DNA of 64,000 nucleotides from Chitinophaga oryzae (GTDB lineage: Bacteria > Bacteroidota > Bacteroidia > Chitinophagales > Chitinophagaceae): the NCBI RefSeq assembly GCF_012516375.2, contig NZ_CP051204.2:7440001-7504000 (forward strand). The letters run 5' to 3'. The notes under the pieces are model-generated. The model saw nothing but the letters and a program-made list of their open reading frames with translations, had not been told where the DNA came from and did not search any database. Position 1 is the stretch's first letter; each line of letters starts with the position of its first letter. A program made the translations under genes and the position numbers. Below, one piece after another: positions 35,730 to 44,121 of the stretch.

Positions 35730-36320
35730 ATGGAAACAAACACAACTACCAGTTACCTGGAAAAAATAATCGCCAGCCGCCGCACCGTGAAGCCGACCAG
35801 CATGAATGGCCGGAAAATAGCGGATGAGACCGTGCAGCAGTTGCTGCAGATGGCAGACTGGGCCCCTACCCATGGGTACACAGAGCCGTGGTACTTCGTT
35901 GTATACGGTGGCGACAAAGTGCAGGAGTTCTGCACTGCCCATGCCGAACTGTACAAGCAGTTTACGCCGGCCGACAAGTTCATCGCAGGCAGTTACGATA
36001 AGCTGAAAAGTCAGGGTGACCTGGCGTCCCACGTTATCGCCATCTGCATGAAAAGAGGCAGCAACCCTAAAATTCCGGTAGTGGAAGAAATTGCAGCAGT
36101 ATCCTGCGCCGTACAGAACATGTGGCTGACCGCTACTTCCCAGGGCATTGCGGCCTACTGGGGTTCCGGCGGGATGACCTTCCACCCTGCCATGCAGGAC
36201 TATCTTGGGCTGGGAGACGACGACCAGGTGCTGGGCTTCTTCTATCTCGGCTATACAGACGAACCGGTACAACCCGGCAAGCGCCTGAAGCCCCTGTCCG
36301 AGAAGGTAAAATGGATGTAA
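35730..36320 (+). CDS. Nitroreductase family protein
   Basis: 196 aa from the ATG at 35730 (METNTTTSYLEKIIASRRTV). FMN-binding NAD(P)H-dependent reductase fold: SRRTVKPTSMNGRKI binds the FMN phosphate, LLQMADWAPTHGYTEPWYFV is the typical early motif, and AVSCAVQNMWLTATSQGIAA and GLGDDDQVLGFFYLGY follow. A longer in-frame start at 35667 would code through the tandem repeat and is rejected. Physiological substrate unknown. Confidence 0.88.
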   Translation: METNTTTSYLEKIIASRRTVKPTSMNGRKIADETVQQLLQMADWAPTHGYTEPWYFVVYGGDKVQEFCTAHAELYKQFTPADKFIAGSYDKLKSQGDLASHVIAICMKRGSNPKIPVVEEIAAVSCAVQNMWLTATSQGIAAYWGSGGMTFHPAMQDYLGLGDDDQVLGFFYLGYTDEPVQPGKRLKPLSEKVKWM

Positions 36321-36335
36321 TTATTTTTCAATTTT

Positions 36336-36427
36336 GATATTTAGGTATTTGATCATTTGATTTACAGATATGAAGACTGTGGATAGCAGGCAAATCAAAT
36401 GCTCAAATATCTAAATATATAAATATC
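36336..36427. terminator. Long AT-rich inverted repeat between convergent genes, probable bidirectional terminator
   Basis: The arms GATATTTAGGTATTTGATCA (36336 on) and its near-complement (36391-36426) flank about 26 nt. It lies between the ends of the nitroreductase gene (plus) and glpD (minus). Confidence 0.55.
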
Positions 36428-37994
36428 AGGATAAGATATATCCTTTGGCAAGCGTTTCAAATGTTTGCAGTTGTTCTTCTATCCAGTGCCTGTCCCTGCC
36501 CAGTTCCCGTGCCATGATCTCTGCTACGGCCGGGGCTATACGCATAGCTTCCCGCGCATCCAGAAAAAGGAGGCGCACTCTCCTGGCGAGAAAATCGGCT
36601 ATATTCCGCGCCATCTCTTCCCTTACCGCCCATACCACCTGCACTTTCCGGATACCGAACGGTTCACTGAGCACCTCCTGCAGGTCGGGGTGGTCCTTCA
36701 TGAGTAATTGCAGCCGGGCGATATCGCTGCCATAGAAATACCAGGGATCGTCCCAGTTCATACCTGTGGCCGCGCCATGGACGGGCATAGCATGGGTGAC
36801 AGAGGCCGTCTGTTTCCAGCGCAGCGATTTTTCCAGCTGGTGAATCACATCTTCGGCCATGCGGCGATAGGTAGTCCATTTACCGCCTATGATGGTGACC
36901 AGTCCGGAAGCGGCCACGATGATCTTATGGCTGCGGGAGATCTCTTTCGTTTTATGTCCTTCCGCTTTGGCGGCAGCCAGCGGACGGAGGCCGGCCCATA
37001 CGCTCAGCACATCGCCGCGGTGGGGCGCCCTGGCCAGGTATTGTCCGGCAGTGCGCAGGATAAAATTGATTTCCGCTTCCAGCGCATGCGGCTCGAGGCT
37101 GATATGATTGACCGGTGTGTCGGTAGTGCCCACGACGACTTTATTATGCCAGGGCACTACGAACAAGACACGGCCATCGCTGGTAGCCGGGATCATCAGC
37201 GCGTCATGTCCGGGCAGGAAACTGCTGTCGAGCACCACATGTACACCCTGACTGGCTGCAATCGACTTAGGAGCGTCCGGGTTGTCCATCTCCAGGATAT
37301 CATCCGCAAAAACCCCGGTCGCATTGATCACCGCCCGGGTGTTTAAAAATATTTCAGGGCCACCATTCAGTGTATCCCTGACTGTTAGTCCGCTGATATT
37401 ACCGCCTTCATCCTTGCGAAGGCTGGTGATTTTCATGTAGTTCAGCACCGTACCGCCTTTATCCGAGATGGTCTGCGCCAGGTTCACTGCCAGACGGCTG
37501 TCATCGAACTGGCCATCGTGGTACAGGACGCCGCCGGCGAGGCGGTCCGGTTTGAGGGTGGTAAGTCTTGCCAGCGTATCCCGGCGGGAGATATGTACCG
37601 ACTTGCCGAGGCTGAGGCGTCCCGCCAGCCAGTCGTACATCTTCAGGCCGATCGTATATTTCAGGTTCTCCCACGCGTTGAAGGTAGGGATCACGAAGCT
37701 GAGGTTACGCACCAGGTGTGGCGCGTTATGTGCGAGCCGGCCCCGTTCCACGCTGGCTTCACGGACGAGGGAGACGTCGCCCTGCGCCAGATAGCGCACC
37801 CCTCCGTGTACCAGTTTGGTGCTTTTACTGGAGGTGGAAGCCGCAAAATCGTTCTGTTCCAGCAGCAAGGTGCGGTACCCCCTGGTGACGGCCTCCAGTG
37901 CGGCTCCCAGGCCGGTAGCGCCACCGCCGGCAACAATAATATCCCAGGGCTCCAGGTCTTTTCTCAGGGCTGTAACAATAGCTTCTCTTTTCAT
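36426..37994 (-). CDS. glpD: Aerobic glycerol-3-phosphate dehydrogenase
   Basis: FAD enzyme that oxidises sn-glycerol-3-phosphate to dihydroxyacetone phosphate at the inner membrane, passing electrons to quinone. 522 aa. The FAD motif is IIVAGGGATGLGAALEAVTR; LLLEQNDFAASTSSKSTKLV and HGGVRYLAQGD follow. Further family motifs are NATGVFADDI, VVGTTDTPVNH and GLRPLAAAK; GGKWTTYRRMAED lies before the C-terminal domain. Monocistronic; convergent with the nitroreductase gene. Confidence 0.95.
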   Translation of the reverse strand: MKREAIVTALRKDLEPWDIIVAGGGATGLGAALEAVTRGYRTLLLEQNDFAASTSSKSTKLVHGGVRYLAQGDVSLVREASVERGRLAHNAPHLVRNLSFVIPTFNAWENLKYTIGLKMYDWLAGRLSLGKSVHISRRDTLARLTTLKPDRLAGGVLYHDGQFDDSRLAVNLAQTISDKGGTVLNYMKITSLRKDEGGNISGLTVRDTLNGGPEIFLNTRAVINATGVFADDILEMDNPDAPKSIAASQGVHVVLDSSFLPGHDALMIPATSDGRVLFVVPWHNKVVVGTTDTPVNHISLEPHALEAEINFILRTAGQYLARAPHRGDVLSVWAGLRPLAAAKAEGHKTKEISRSHKIIVAASGLVTIIGGKWTTYRRMAEDVIHQLEKSLRWKQTASVTHAMPVHGAATGMNWDDPWYFYGSDIARLQLLMKDHPDLQEVLSEPFGIRKVQVVWAVREEMARNIADFLARRVRLLFLDAREAMRIAPAVAEIMARELGRDRHWIEEQLQTFETLAKGYILS

Positions 37995-38170
37995 ATACCA
38001 AGTTTCGGGTACTACAAATTACTGCGGAAATACCGGCTGCGCAAACGGCAACGGCTTCTGCCCTTAAAAGTTAACGGACAGGTAAAGGAAAAGTTCTGGC
38101 GGCCGGAACATTCAGGCACAAAAAATGTTCCTCAAAGTGACGTAACTTCCTGTTCCATATCCTTTATCAT

Positions 38171-40738
38171 ATGTCCATTCAGGTTATCACCAAATTACGC
38201 GCTTTCTACCGGCCTTTACTGGCATTGCTATGGCTGTGCCTTGTTATGCCGGCAGCGGCGCAGCGCACCAAAAAGAAGACACCACCTCCGGACACCATTC
38301 ATATGGCGGTAATAGACAGCGCCACCATCAGCAAGAACATCAGCAAGCTGGCGCAGGACACTTCAAAGATGAAGAAGTCCGACACCGCGGTAGCCGTGAT
38401 CATCAACAGGATAGAAGGGTATACCCTGCTGCTCAACCAGCTGATGAGCAGCCTGCGGCGCGGGTTTGACACCATAAATATCACCCGGGAGATACCGCTG
38501 GTAGACACCTCTCTCGCCCTGATCAAAGAGAATATTGCCGGGCAGGACCGCACCCCCAACATCAACGATATTTACACCAACAAGGTGATGCTGGAACAGC
38601 TGCAGCGCAAGCTGGGCGGCTGGCAGAACAACCTCTTCTCCTATTACAATTCCCTGGTAGCTATTAACGACACCCTGCACTCGCTGCGGCGGGACACCTC
38701 TATGCGCAATATCCCTGCAGAAGATGAGCTCTATGGTTTTTATATCGGTCAGCTTACCCGGCTGATTAAAAAATACCGGTCAGTCGACAGCGCCAACAAG
38801 GTGAGTCTTGTTAAAATAGGGTTGTTGCAGAACAAGATCGCCAACCGGTACATCGACGTGTCCAACCTATTGGAAGACAGCAACTATCAGCTGGAGCAGT
38901 TCTCTGCCGATATGTTTTCCCGGGATTACCGGTATATCTGGAAACCGCACCGCGACAGTATCAATCCGCTGGAGTTCTTCCCGGTATTTAAACGATCGTT
39001 GCATAAAAGCACCCGGGTGCTGAGTATTTTCTTTTCCATCCAGTGGCCTATTTTCATTGTGTGGGTCTTACTGGCCTCGTTGTTTGCCTGGTGGGTGTAT
39101 GCCAACGTACGGCGTATCCGCCGTAACCATCCGGAACAGGAGGCCGAGGCTATCCTGCAACACGCACAGTATGTGTACCGGCATCCGGTGGCCAGCACCG
39201 TGATTTTTGTGACGACGCTGTCGTCCGTATTTTCCGTACGGTACCCCATCCTGTACACCGAAATTATCTGGGGGCTGACCATGGCCGCCCTCACCTATCT
39301 TTTCCGCTCCCATCTTCCCAGGACCCTCTACCGGTACTGGCTGATGCTGATGGCGCTGCTCTTCATGTATTGCATCAACAACCTGCTGATAGAGGTGACC
39401 TACGCCGAACAATGGGGGCTGCTGATCTGCGCCGGCCTCTGTATAGCGCTGGGCTTCCGGCTGCTCAGAGAAACGTCGCTGACCACGTTCGCCCATCCTA
39501 AATACACGGCGCCTGTCATTAAGCTGTTTATCGCCACCAGCGCTTTTTCCATGCTGCTGGTGATACTGGCGCGGGTGGGCAGCGCCAAGATATTCGGGTC
39601 CAGCGCCGTGGTAAACACCGTTATGGCCATGAACCTCTATGTGCTCGTGAAGATATTGCTGGAGGCCGTGTTTTTACAGGTGGAAGCCAACAAAAACTCC
39701 AGCACTTTCATTTCTTTCATGGACTACCAGGACGTGCAGGCCAAGCTGAAAACATTCCTGACCGTACTGGCTTTTGTGGGCTGGCTCGTTATCATCTCGC
39801 GCAACCTGTACCTGTACGACGCCATCTACGAGGCCATCAGCGAGCTGCTGTCCGCCACGCGCCATATCGGCAATTCCGACTTTACCTTCAGCAGCGTGAT
39901 CATCTTTGTGCTGGTCATCTGGATCGCTTTTGTCGCCTCCCAACTGATCGCCTATATGTTCGGCAATACCGGTCAGAGTACCAGTCCCGCCCAGAAGCCC
40001 CGCTTCGGCTCCACCCTGCTGCTGCTACGTCTCGCCGTGCTGGCCGGCGGTATCCTGCTGGCCTTCGCTGCCTCCGGCATCCCCATGGACAAAATCACCA
40101 TCGTGATCGGCGCCCTCAGCGTAGGCATCGGTTTCGGCCTGCAGAATGTCGTCAACAACCTGGTGTCCGGTATCATCCTGGCTTTCGAAAAACCGATTGA
40201 AGTCGGCGATGTGATAGAGCTCGGAACGCGCTCCGGCGTGGTCAAAGAGATCGGTATCCGTTCCAGTAAAATCTCCGCCTACGACGGCTCCACCGTGGTA
40301 GTACCCAATGCCGACCTCATCTCCCAACAGCTGATCAACTGGACCATGACCAGCCGTGTGCGCCGTGTGAACTTCACACTTGGCGTCGGTTACGGCAGCG
40401 ACATCACCCAGGTGACCGATATTATCAAGAGCGCGTTCGTCGACCAGGAAGGTATTCTTACCACTCCCGAGCCGGTCGTACAGCTGTCGCAGTTCGCCGA
40501 TAACGCCGTTACTTTCCAGGTGTATTTCTGGATTTCCGATCTGGGCAATGCCGGTCCCCTGCAAAGTAAAGTGCTCACCTTCATCTACGACGCCCTCAAC
40601 GAAGCCGGTATAGAGCTGCCTTTCCCGCAACGGGACCTGCATATCCGTACCGTCGATGAAGCCGTGCTGAACAAATGGAAATCCAATAAAAAAGGGACAT
40701 CAGACCTCTCCGCCGATGACGGGGAAAAAAATTTGTAA
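38171..40738 (+). CDS. Large mechanosensitive channel, MscS family
   Basis: 855 aa. A signal peptide (ALLWLCLVMPAAAQ near residue 30) precedes a periplasmic helical domain of about 250 residues. Then come about ten membrane helices from residue 290 or so, ending in the MscS pore domain: VIGALSVGIGFGLQNVVNNL, SGIILAFEKPIEVGDVIELG, GVVKEIGIRSSKISAYDGST and VVVPNADLISQQLINWTMTS. The pattern with an extended N-terminus resembles MscK/MscM-type channels that protect against osmotic down-shock. Divergent from glpD. Confidence 0.9.
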   Translation: MSIQVITKLRAFYRPLLALLWLCLVMPAAAQRTKKKTPPPDTIHMAVIDSATISKNISKLAQDTSKMKKSDTAVAVIINRIEGYTLLLNQLMSSLRRGFDTINITREIPLVDTSLALIKENIAGQDRTPNINDIYTNKVMLEQLQRKLGGWQNNLFSYYNSLVAINDTLHSLRRDTSMRNIPAEDELYGFYIGQLTRLIKKYRSVDSANKVSLVKIGLLQNKIANRYIDVSNLLEDSNYQLEQFSADMFSRDYRYIWKPHRDSINPLEFFPVFKRSLHKSTRVLSIFFSIQWPIFIVWVLLASLFAWWVYANVRRIRRNHPEQEAEAILQHAQYVYRHPVASTVIFVTTLSSVFSVRYPILYTEIIWGLTMAALTYLFRSHLPRTLYRYWLMLMALLFMYCINNLLIEVTYAEQWGLLICAGLCIALGFRLLRETSLTTFAHPKYTAPVIKLFIATSAFSMLLVILARVGSAKIFGSSAVVNTVMAMNLYVLVKILLEAVFLQVEANKNSSTFISFMDYQDVQAKLKTFLTVLAFVGWLVIISRNLYLYDAIYEAISELLSATRHIGNSDFTFSSVIIFVLVIWIAFVASQLIAYMFGNTGQSTSPAQKPRFGSTLLLLRLAVLAGGILLAFAASGIPMDKITIVIGALSVGIGFGLQNVVNNLVSGIILAFEKPIEVGDVIELGTRSGVVKEIGIRSSKISAYDGSTVVVPNADLISQQLINWTMTSRVRRVNFTLGVGYGSDITQVTDIIKSAFVDQEGILTTPEPVVQLSQFADNAVTFQVYFWISDLGNAGPLQSKVLTFIYDALNEAGIELPFPQRDLHIRTVDEAVLNKWKSNKKGTSDLSADDGEKNL

Positions 40739-40756
40739 AAAAACGGGCTGTACATT

Positions 40757-40792
40757 TTGAATTTTCATTTATAAGCCGTTATCTTTGCACTC
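40757..40792 (+). promoter_or_regulatory. Promoter of tRNA-Met
   Basis: A -33 TTTTG, 20-nt spacer and -7 TATCTTTG, about 38 nt before the tRNA 5' end. Confidence 0.75.
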
Positions 40793-40830
40793 CCGTTTTG
40801 AGAATGAATATTCAAGATAGACAGGGAAAT

Positions 40831-40904
40831 GGCGAGGTAGCTCAGGTGGTTAGAGCACAGGATTCATAACCCTGAGGTCTCGGGTTCAAGTCCCGATCTC
40901 GCTA
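40831..40904 (+). tRNA. tRNA-Met (anticodon CAT), probably elongator
   Basis: 74 nt with a full cloverleaf: acceptor GGCGAGG with TCTCGCT (G-U at both ends), D stem GCTC/GAGC, anticodon loop TTCATAA, T stem TCGGG/CCCGA and discriminator A. CCA is not encoded. The anticodon is at 40865-40867. The first base pair is G-U, unlike the initiator form. A tRNA-Ile with lysidine-modified CAT cannot be fully excluded. The 3' end is the insertion point of a small island. Confidence 0.9.
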
Positions 40905-40912
40905 CACTTACA

Positions 40913-40951
40913 GAAAGGCTTTCAGGCAGATGCTTGGAAGCCTTTTTAGGT
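40913..40951 (+). terminator. Terminator directly after tRNA-Met
   Basis: The stem AAAGGCTTTC / GGAAGCCTTT with a loop of about 14 nt is followed by TTTTTAGG. It belongs to the island-borne copy of the tRNA 3' flank. Confidence 0.6.
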
Positions 40952-40993
40952 TTACATTTTAACTATCTGTAAATTTGGTCAAAACCATCTACA

Positions 40994-41263
40994 ATGAATG
41001 ATAAATTAAAAAAGAAACTGGAATCCGATCCCGAACTAAAAAGAAAGATAGATTTGATTGTTATTAATCATTTCCCGATGCTGCCAGAAAATGCCAGGGT
41101 TGAACTAGTTGATCTCAAAAAAAACAAAGAAACGCTTCAAAAAATGCAAAAAGAGGTTGTGAAACTGGAAGGTCTTACAGAAGATGAAAAAAATGAAATA
41201 AGTGAGATGTTGCCCAAGCTATTTATTGATTTTTTAAATGACCACAATAATAAAGTTAAATAG
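40994..41263 (+). CDS. Small charged protein of unknown function in the tRNA island
   Basis: 89 aa, very rich in Lys and Glu: MNDKLKKKLESDPELKRKID, MLPENARVELVDLKKNKETL, LEGLTEDEKNEISEMLPKLF. It is predicted to be mostly helical, cytoplasmic, with no signal or membrane segment. Base composition is AT-rich, unlike the neighbours outside the island. I recognise no domain. Its link to the next gene, 190 nt away, is unclear. Confidence 0.55.
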   Translation: MNDKLKKKLESDPELKRKIDLIVINHFPMLPENARVELVDLKKNKETLQKMQKEVVKLEGLTEDEKNEISEMLPKLFIDFLNDHNNKVK

Positions 41264-41454
41264 TAAAGATCTTGTGATACGTTGTTTGACCAATTAAATT
41301 ATTTCAGTCACCAAAAGTCAGGACAAAAAAACTAAACGTTATTGTTATGTTCTGTGGCATCTTTTCCGATATACAGGTAGAAACGCTTTAAAGTTCAAAC
41401 TTAAAAGCTTTTTTATTAGGTTTATGATCTAATTCCCCCAAGTAATCCTCAAAA

Positions 41455-42524
41455 ATGAAGTACTGTATCTTCTGTGGAGAACAACCTCAAAGTAAAACAA
41501 AAGAGCATATTATCCCAAAATGGTTGATAGAAATGACGGGGGATCCCAATCGTCTAACTTTCTTTGGGCGTTATAGAGATAACCAAAAAAATTTGCCTGG
41601 AAAAATTTCACCTTTCCTGCATGTAATCATTGTAATGGGGAATTTTCAAAATTGGAAGCTATGACCAAGCCGGTTGTATCTAAAATTTTAGAAAAAAAGC
41701 CTATAAATGAAATAGAAATAAATACCCTTTTAGATTGGCTTGATAAAATTCGAATAGGGTTGTGGCTAGGTAGCCTACTCTTAGAAAAAACTGACGATTT
41801 CGAAAGGAATTTTCACATTAAGCAACGTATGGGAGCATCCGATAGACTTGTTGCTATTTCATTTATTAATGATCTCGAATTAGGAATAAATTATACCGGC
41901 ACTGGCTTTCTAACTTTCAGAGCTTCTCCGAGCTGTTTCACATTATGTATAAATAACATTACACTGTTCAATTTCTCTAAAGAATTTTGTTTTTCAAAAA
42001 GATTAGGATTACCTGCCCCAAGCAAGAAACTCTTTATACCAGGCGACAATAGGATACTAAGCGAACTAGAGCCAGGAAACAACCGTGTAATGTTACCTAT
42101 TATTAGGGTACCCTTTTGGGTTAAATCCATTAAATTATATCAGTCAATAATTAATCCAATCGAAGGTGAAATTTCAGATAAATTGAAAACACAATATTAT
42201 TCTGAGATAATACAAGATAAGAAGTCTAAGATTTTTATCGAGAATGATTTCACAGGAGAATCACATTTTTTGAAGGAGATTTTAAGCTTTGATTTGATCA
42301 ATGAATACTCGCGTGCAGACATTTTCAATCGGATAGCGCTTCAAACTATACGTTTTCAAAATTACAGTATTGAAAAACTAGCTCCCTCCCCAGAGAACCT
42401 TAGCAGGGAGGAACAAAGAGCTTGGCGAAAGTATGCCAGAGAAATCGTGCACCTTAACGAAAAGCATATTCATGATCTCAATTTGAAGATTACAAATCAC
42501 AGACACTCATCAAATCTCCCTTAA
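41455..42524 (+). pseudogene. HNH-type endonuclease-like gene, interrupted by a frameshift in an A-run
   Basis: The first frame (MKYCIFCGEQPQSKTKEHII, then PKWLIEMTG) has the Cys-x2-Cys and EHIIP motif of HNH-like nucleases. The second zinc pair is found only after shifting by one base: the other frame reads FAWKNFTFPACNHCNGEFSK and continues for about 290 residues to 42524. The shift falls at a run of seven A (41585-41591). One A lost would explain it. A ribosomal -1 slip on A-AAA-AAT would also restore the frame, so this could be a programmed site, a sequencing error or a true pseudogene. Restored length is about 356 aa; the C-terminal half has no domain known to me. Confidence 0.65.
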
Positions 42525-42552
42525 GATTAAATAATTTTCCCATTCTCGCTAC

Positions 42553-42595
42553 AGAAAGGGAATTTCCAAGGAAATCTTGGAAATTCCCTTTTTCT
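42553..42595 (+). terminator. Displaced original terminator of tRNA-Met
   Basis: A near-perfect stem of about 15 bp (AAGGGAATTTCCAAG / CTTGGAAATTCCCTT) with a 5-nt loop is followed by TTTCTTTTTC. It lies directly after the second copy of the tRNA 3' end. Confidence 0.7.
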
Positions 42596-42755
42596 TTTTC
42601 CGGCGAAAGCTGCGCCAGTTCAGTGCTTACGCGAACGAACCCATTTATTTTTTCGGTTAAACATTGATGATTTTTCGCATCATAATAGAAGCCATCGGGA
42701 AAGATGGTTTTTTGCAGTCTTCGTTTTACCTTCCAAATCGCTGGAAGTCCATATC
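42590..42755 (-). pseudogene. C-terminal remnant of a site-specific recombinase gene
   Basis: A minus-strand frame reads KVKRRLQKTIFPDGFYYDAK, then NHQCLTEKINGFVRVSTELA. The FPDG, Y-D and T-x-KIN pattern resembles the C-terminus of serine recombinases common in Bacteroidota mobile elements. Upstream of it the frame is closed by a stop, and the IS element and an unrelated operon follow, so nothing of the catalytic domain is left. This supports a mobile origin of the locus. The assignment rests on short similarity recalled from the family. Confidence 0.4.
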
Positions 42756-42783
42756 ATCCGCAAGTTTTATAATTTTTCGAACT

Positions 42784-44080
42784 GGTAGTATTACAAAAAG
42801 TGTGTCAGGGTGATTAAAGATTAAGTTTTAATCGTTCACTAAAGATAATAGATAATTGGGCCAATGTCTGATTCCAGTTGTGTACTGGCTTGTTCCATTT
42901 GGCACATATATTCTCCTGGACAAGGAATAAGAGCTTCATGAGGGCATCTTCCGACTGGAAGGCGCCCTTTGACTTTGTAACAGCGCGAAGCTGCCGGTGG
43001 AAGCCTTCAATAATATTGGTTGTATACATGATTCGGCGAATGTCTTTGTTGTACTGAAAATAGCTACTCAATCTTGGCCAGTTTTTTCGCCAGGATTCAA
43101 TCACTTTGGGATACCTGGTTCCCCAGTTAGATTCCAGCTGATCAAGGCTTCGTTCTGCCTGGTCAGCAGTAGTGGACTTGTAGACGTTTTGAAGATCTTT
43201 CATAAATGGCTTAACATCCTTGTAGGAAAGATATTTCTGAGAATTGCGTATCTGATGTACGATACAGAGCTGAACCTCGGTCTTTGGGAAGATACTTTCT
43301 ATGGCATCAGCAAAGCCCTGAAGATTATCTATACAGGCAATGAAGATATCTTCCAAACCGCGATTCTGTAGATCTGTCAATACCTGCAGCCAGAATTTAG
43401 CACCTTCATTCTCCCCGACATACATACCCAGCAACTCTTTGTAGCCCTCCTGATTAAGGCCTATAATGCAGTAAACAGCGCGGCTGACAACCCGTCCCTC
43501 ATGGCGGACCTTATAATGGATGGCATCCAGCCAGACGAACGGGTAAACCCTCTCAAGAGGGCGACTGCGCCACTCTTGTATCAATGGCAGAATTTTATCT
43601 GTAACACGGCTTATCGTGGCTGTAGAAGCCTCCAAGCCATACATATCCATCAGGTGATCCCGGATATCGCTGTAGCTGGCTCCACGGGCGTATAAAGAAA
43701 TGATCTGTCGATCCAAATCTACCCCAAGAGTTTTATGACGTTTGGGAACTATCTCAGGCTCGAATGTCCCATTACGATCGCGTGGCGGGTTAATATCTAC
43801 CGACCCAATGGCGGTCTTTACCTGTTTACGCCCTTTTCCGTTCTTACGGTTGGCATCTCCTTCATCTTCAATATGCGCTTCCAACTCACCATCCAGGGCG
43901 CCTTCAAGAAACTCCTTTAGCAACGGCGTTAGCACGCCGTCCTTACCTAAAAGCGTATCTCCGTTCTTCAAACGGCTCGCCGCTTGCTTCTTGAAGGCTT
44001 CGAAATCAAAGTTTTGCTTTTCCATATTGTCAGTTTAAAGTTAAAAAACTTTTTACTGACACACTTTATGTAATAGTCTC
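42784..44080 (-). mobile_element. IS256-family insertion sequence (about 1.3 kb)
   Basis: The ends are 25-bp imperfect inverted repeats that share AAAGTGTGTCAG and a TATTACA box. The element is flanked by the direct repeat TTCGAACT (42776-42783 and 44081-44088), the 8-9 bp target duplication normal for IS256. One transposase gene fills it. The intact ends and duplication suggest recent insertion. Confidence 0.85.
42814..44025 (-). CDS. IS256-family (mutator type) transposase
   Basis: 403 aa, full length. Catalytic DDE pattern: FVWLDAIHYKVRHEGRVVSR (first Asp), FIACIDNLQGFADAIESIFP (second Asp) and NIIEGFHRQLRAVTKSKGAF (Glu). An N-terminal helix-turn-helix region (ISLYARGASYSDIRDHLMDM) binds the ends. 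No frameshift is seen, so the element may be active. Confidence 0.95.
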   Translation of the reverse strand: MEKQNFDFEAFKKQAASRLKNGDTLLGKDGVLTPLLKEFLEGALDGELEAHIEDEGDANRKNGKGRKQVKTAIGSVDINPPRDRNGTFEPEIVPKRHKTLGVDLDRQIISLYARGASYSDIRDHLMDMYGLEASTATISRVTDKILPLIQEWRSRPLERVYPFVWLDAIHYKVRHEGRVVSRAVYCIIGLNQEGYKELLGMYVGENEGAKFWLQVLTDLQNRGLEDIFIACIDNLQGFADAIESIFPKTEVQLCIVHQIRNSQKYLSYKDVKPFMKDLQNVYKSTTADQAERSLDQLESNWGTRYPKVIESWRKNWPRLSSYFQYNKDIRRIMYTTNIIEGFHRQLRAVTKSKGAFQSEDALMKLLFLVQENICAKWNKPVHNWNQTLAQLSIIFSERLKLNL

Positions 44081-44121
44081 TTCGAACTGCAGCTTACCTC
44101 AGCAATCCGCTACACCCGATG

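Larger units (their letters stand above)
40905..42552 (+). mobile_element. Small AT-rich island inserted at the 3' end of tRNA-Met
   Basis: The last ten bases TCTCGCTACA of the tRNA locus (with following AGAAAGG) recur at 42544-42560, as expected when an element integrates into a tRNA 3' end and displaces the old end. Both copies are followed by a terminator hairpin. The insert is clearly more AT-rich than the surrounding genes, carries a small unknown gene and a frameshifted HNH-like gene, and has no integrase. It looks like a remnant or a passenger element. Confidence 0.6.

Noticed and set aside
36889..38312. Plus-strand frames opposite glpD
   Set aside because: Antisense to a complete, well-conserved enzyme gene; no start or motif support.
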